From Paraplanobispora takensis (GTDB lineage: Bacteria; Actinomycetota; Actinomycetes; Streptosporangiales; Streptosporangiaceae): a stretch of DNA of 53,921 nt. A model generated the notes under the pieces. It had not been told where the DNA came from, did not search any database, and worked only from the letters and a program-made list of their open reading frames with translations. The stretch lies in NCBI RefSeq assembly GCF_016863195.1, contig NZ_BOOK01000003.1, positions 1-53,921 of the forward strand. The letters run 5' to 3'. Positions within the stretch are counted from its first letter, which is position 1; every line of letters begins with the position of its first letter. A program made the translations under genes and the position numbers. Positions 53,846 to 53,921 of the stretch are shown here, in pieces.

Positions 53846-53921
53846 GCCCTGAGTCTTTTCCGTGCCCTGGGCCTTCTCCGCGCCCTGGGTCTTCTCCGCG
53901 CCCTGGGTCTTCTCCGCGCCC
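53846..53921. repeat. 18-bp tandem repeat at the window edge
   Basis: Four units of GCCCTGGGTCTTCTCCGC (the first two with 1-4 changes) and the start of a fifth continue past the end of the window. Read on the minus strand one frame gives AEKTQG repeats, on the plus strand another gives ALGLLR repeats starting from an ATG at 53837. Neither can be confirmed as a gene from this window. Confidence 0.85.

Overview
This is a high-GC chromosomal window from a filamentous actinomycete. The evidence is strong GC bias at third codon positions, frequent GTG/TTG starts, DtxR-, Zur-, SoxR- and LacI-type operators, an ABC-F ATPase, NO synthase and DUF5941/DUF6703 families. A member of the Streptosporangiales is my best guess, but this is inference. 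Most of the content is chromosomal housekeeping. The order dnaG, dgt, ppdK, glyS, zinc ABC genes, zur, uppS, recO resembles that of other actinomycetes as I remember it. There are two tRNA genes (CAU anticodon and Asn-GUU) and no rRNA, CRISPR array or intact transposase.

Layout. Positions 1-8000: tRNA, galK with a 78-bp tandem repeat behind it, a FadR-type regulator, a 2-isopropylmalate synthase without its leucine-sensing domain, a methionyl-tRNA synthetase paralogue, a 160-nt element bounded by perfect 20-bp inverted repeats, a DUF402 protein and a secreted GH16-CBM6 glucanase. Positions 8000-16500: an ABC exporter behind a SoxR/MerR-like promoter, enoyl-CoA hydratase, bacterial NO synthase, tRNA-Asn, two small conserved proteins, a GH63-like hydrolase and the DyP peroxidase EfeB behind an iron box. 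Positions 16500-28600: a sigma-70 factor and primase on the same strand, a degenerate LytM lipoprotein, dGTPase, pyruvate phosphate dikinase with a complex operator region, glycyl-tRNA synthetase, an ABM monooxygenase and a BtrH-domain protein. Positions 28600-37900: a DUF6703 membrane protein, an orphan chemoreceptor-like protein, an ABC-F gene with a candidate attenuator leader, a decayed aldehyde dehydrogenase, an esterase and a zinc-uptake operon (znuA, znuC, a repeat-built small ORF, znuB, zur). Positions 37900-53921: CGNR protein, cupin, uppS/recO, a CDP-alcohol phosphatidyltransferase with its DUF5941 partner, an Lrp regulator with an arginine-catabolism pair (ddaH-like, rocD), an ATPase pseudogene, a PhoD-like phosphatase, Ohr, glutamate dehydrogenase and a GGDEF-EAL membrane protein.

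Functional groupings. The zinc operon is autoregulatory in layout: a Zur-like box covers the -35 of znuA, and zur is the last gene. The Lrp regulator, amidinotransferase-fold hydrolase and ornithine aminotransferase form an arginine/ornithine degradation unit. recO and uppS overlap, as do the phosphatidyltransferase and DUF5941 genes. The most novel-looking material is regulatory or small: the 160-nt inverted-repeat element, the ABC-F leader peptide and hairpin, the 68-aa repeat ORF inside the zinc operon, the ppdK operator cluster, and several duplications or decay scars at gene 3' ends. No single large unknown multi-gene system is evident. All calls come from reading the sequence and were not checked against databases.
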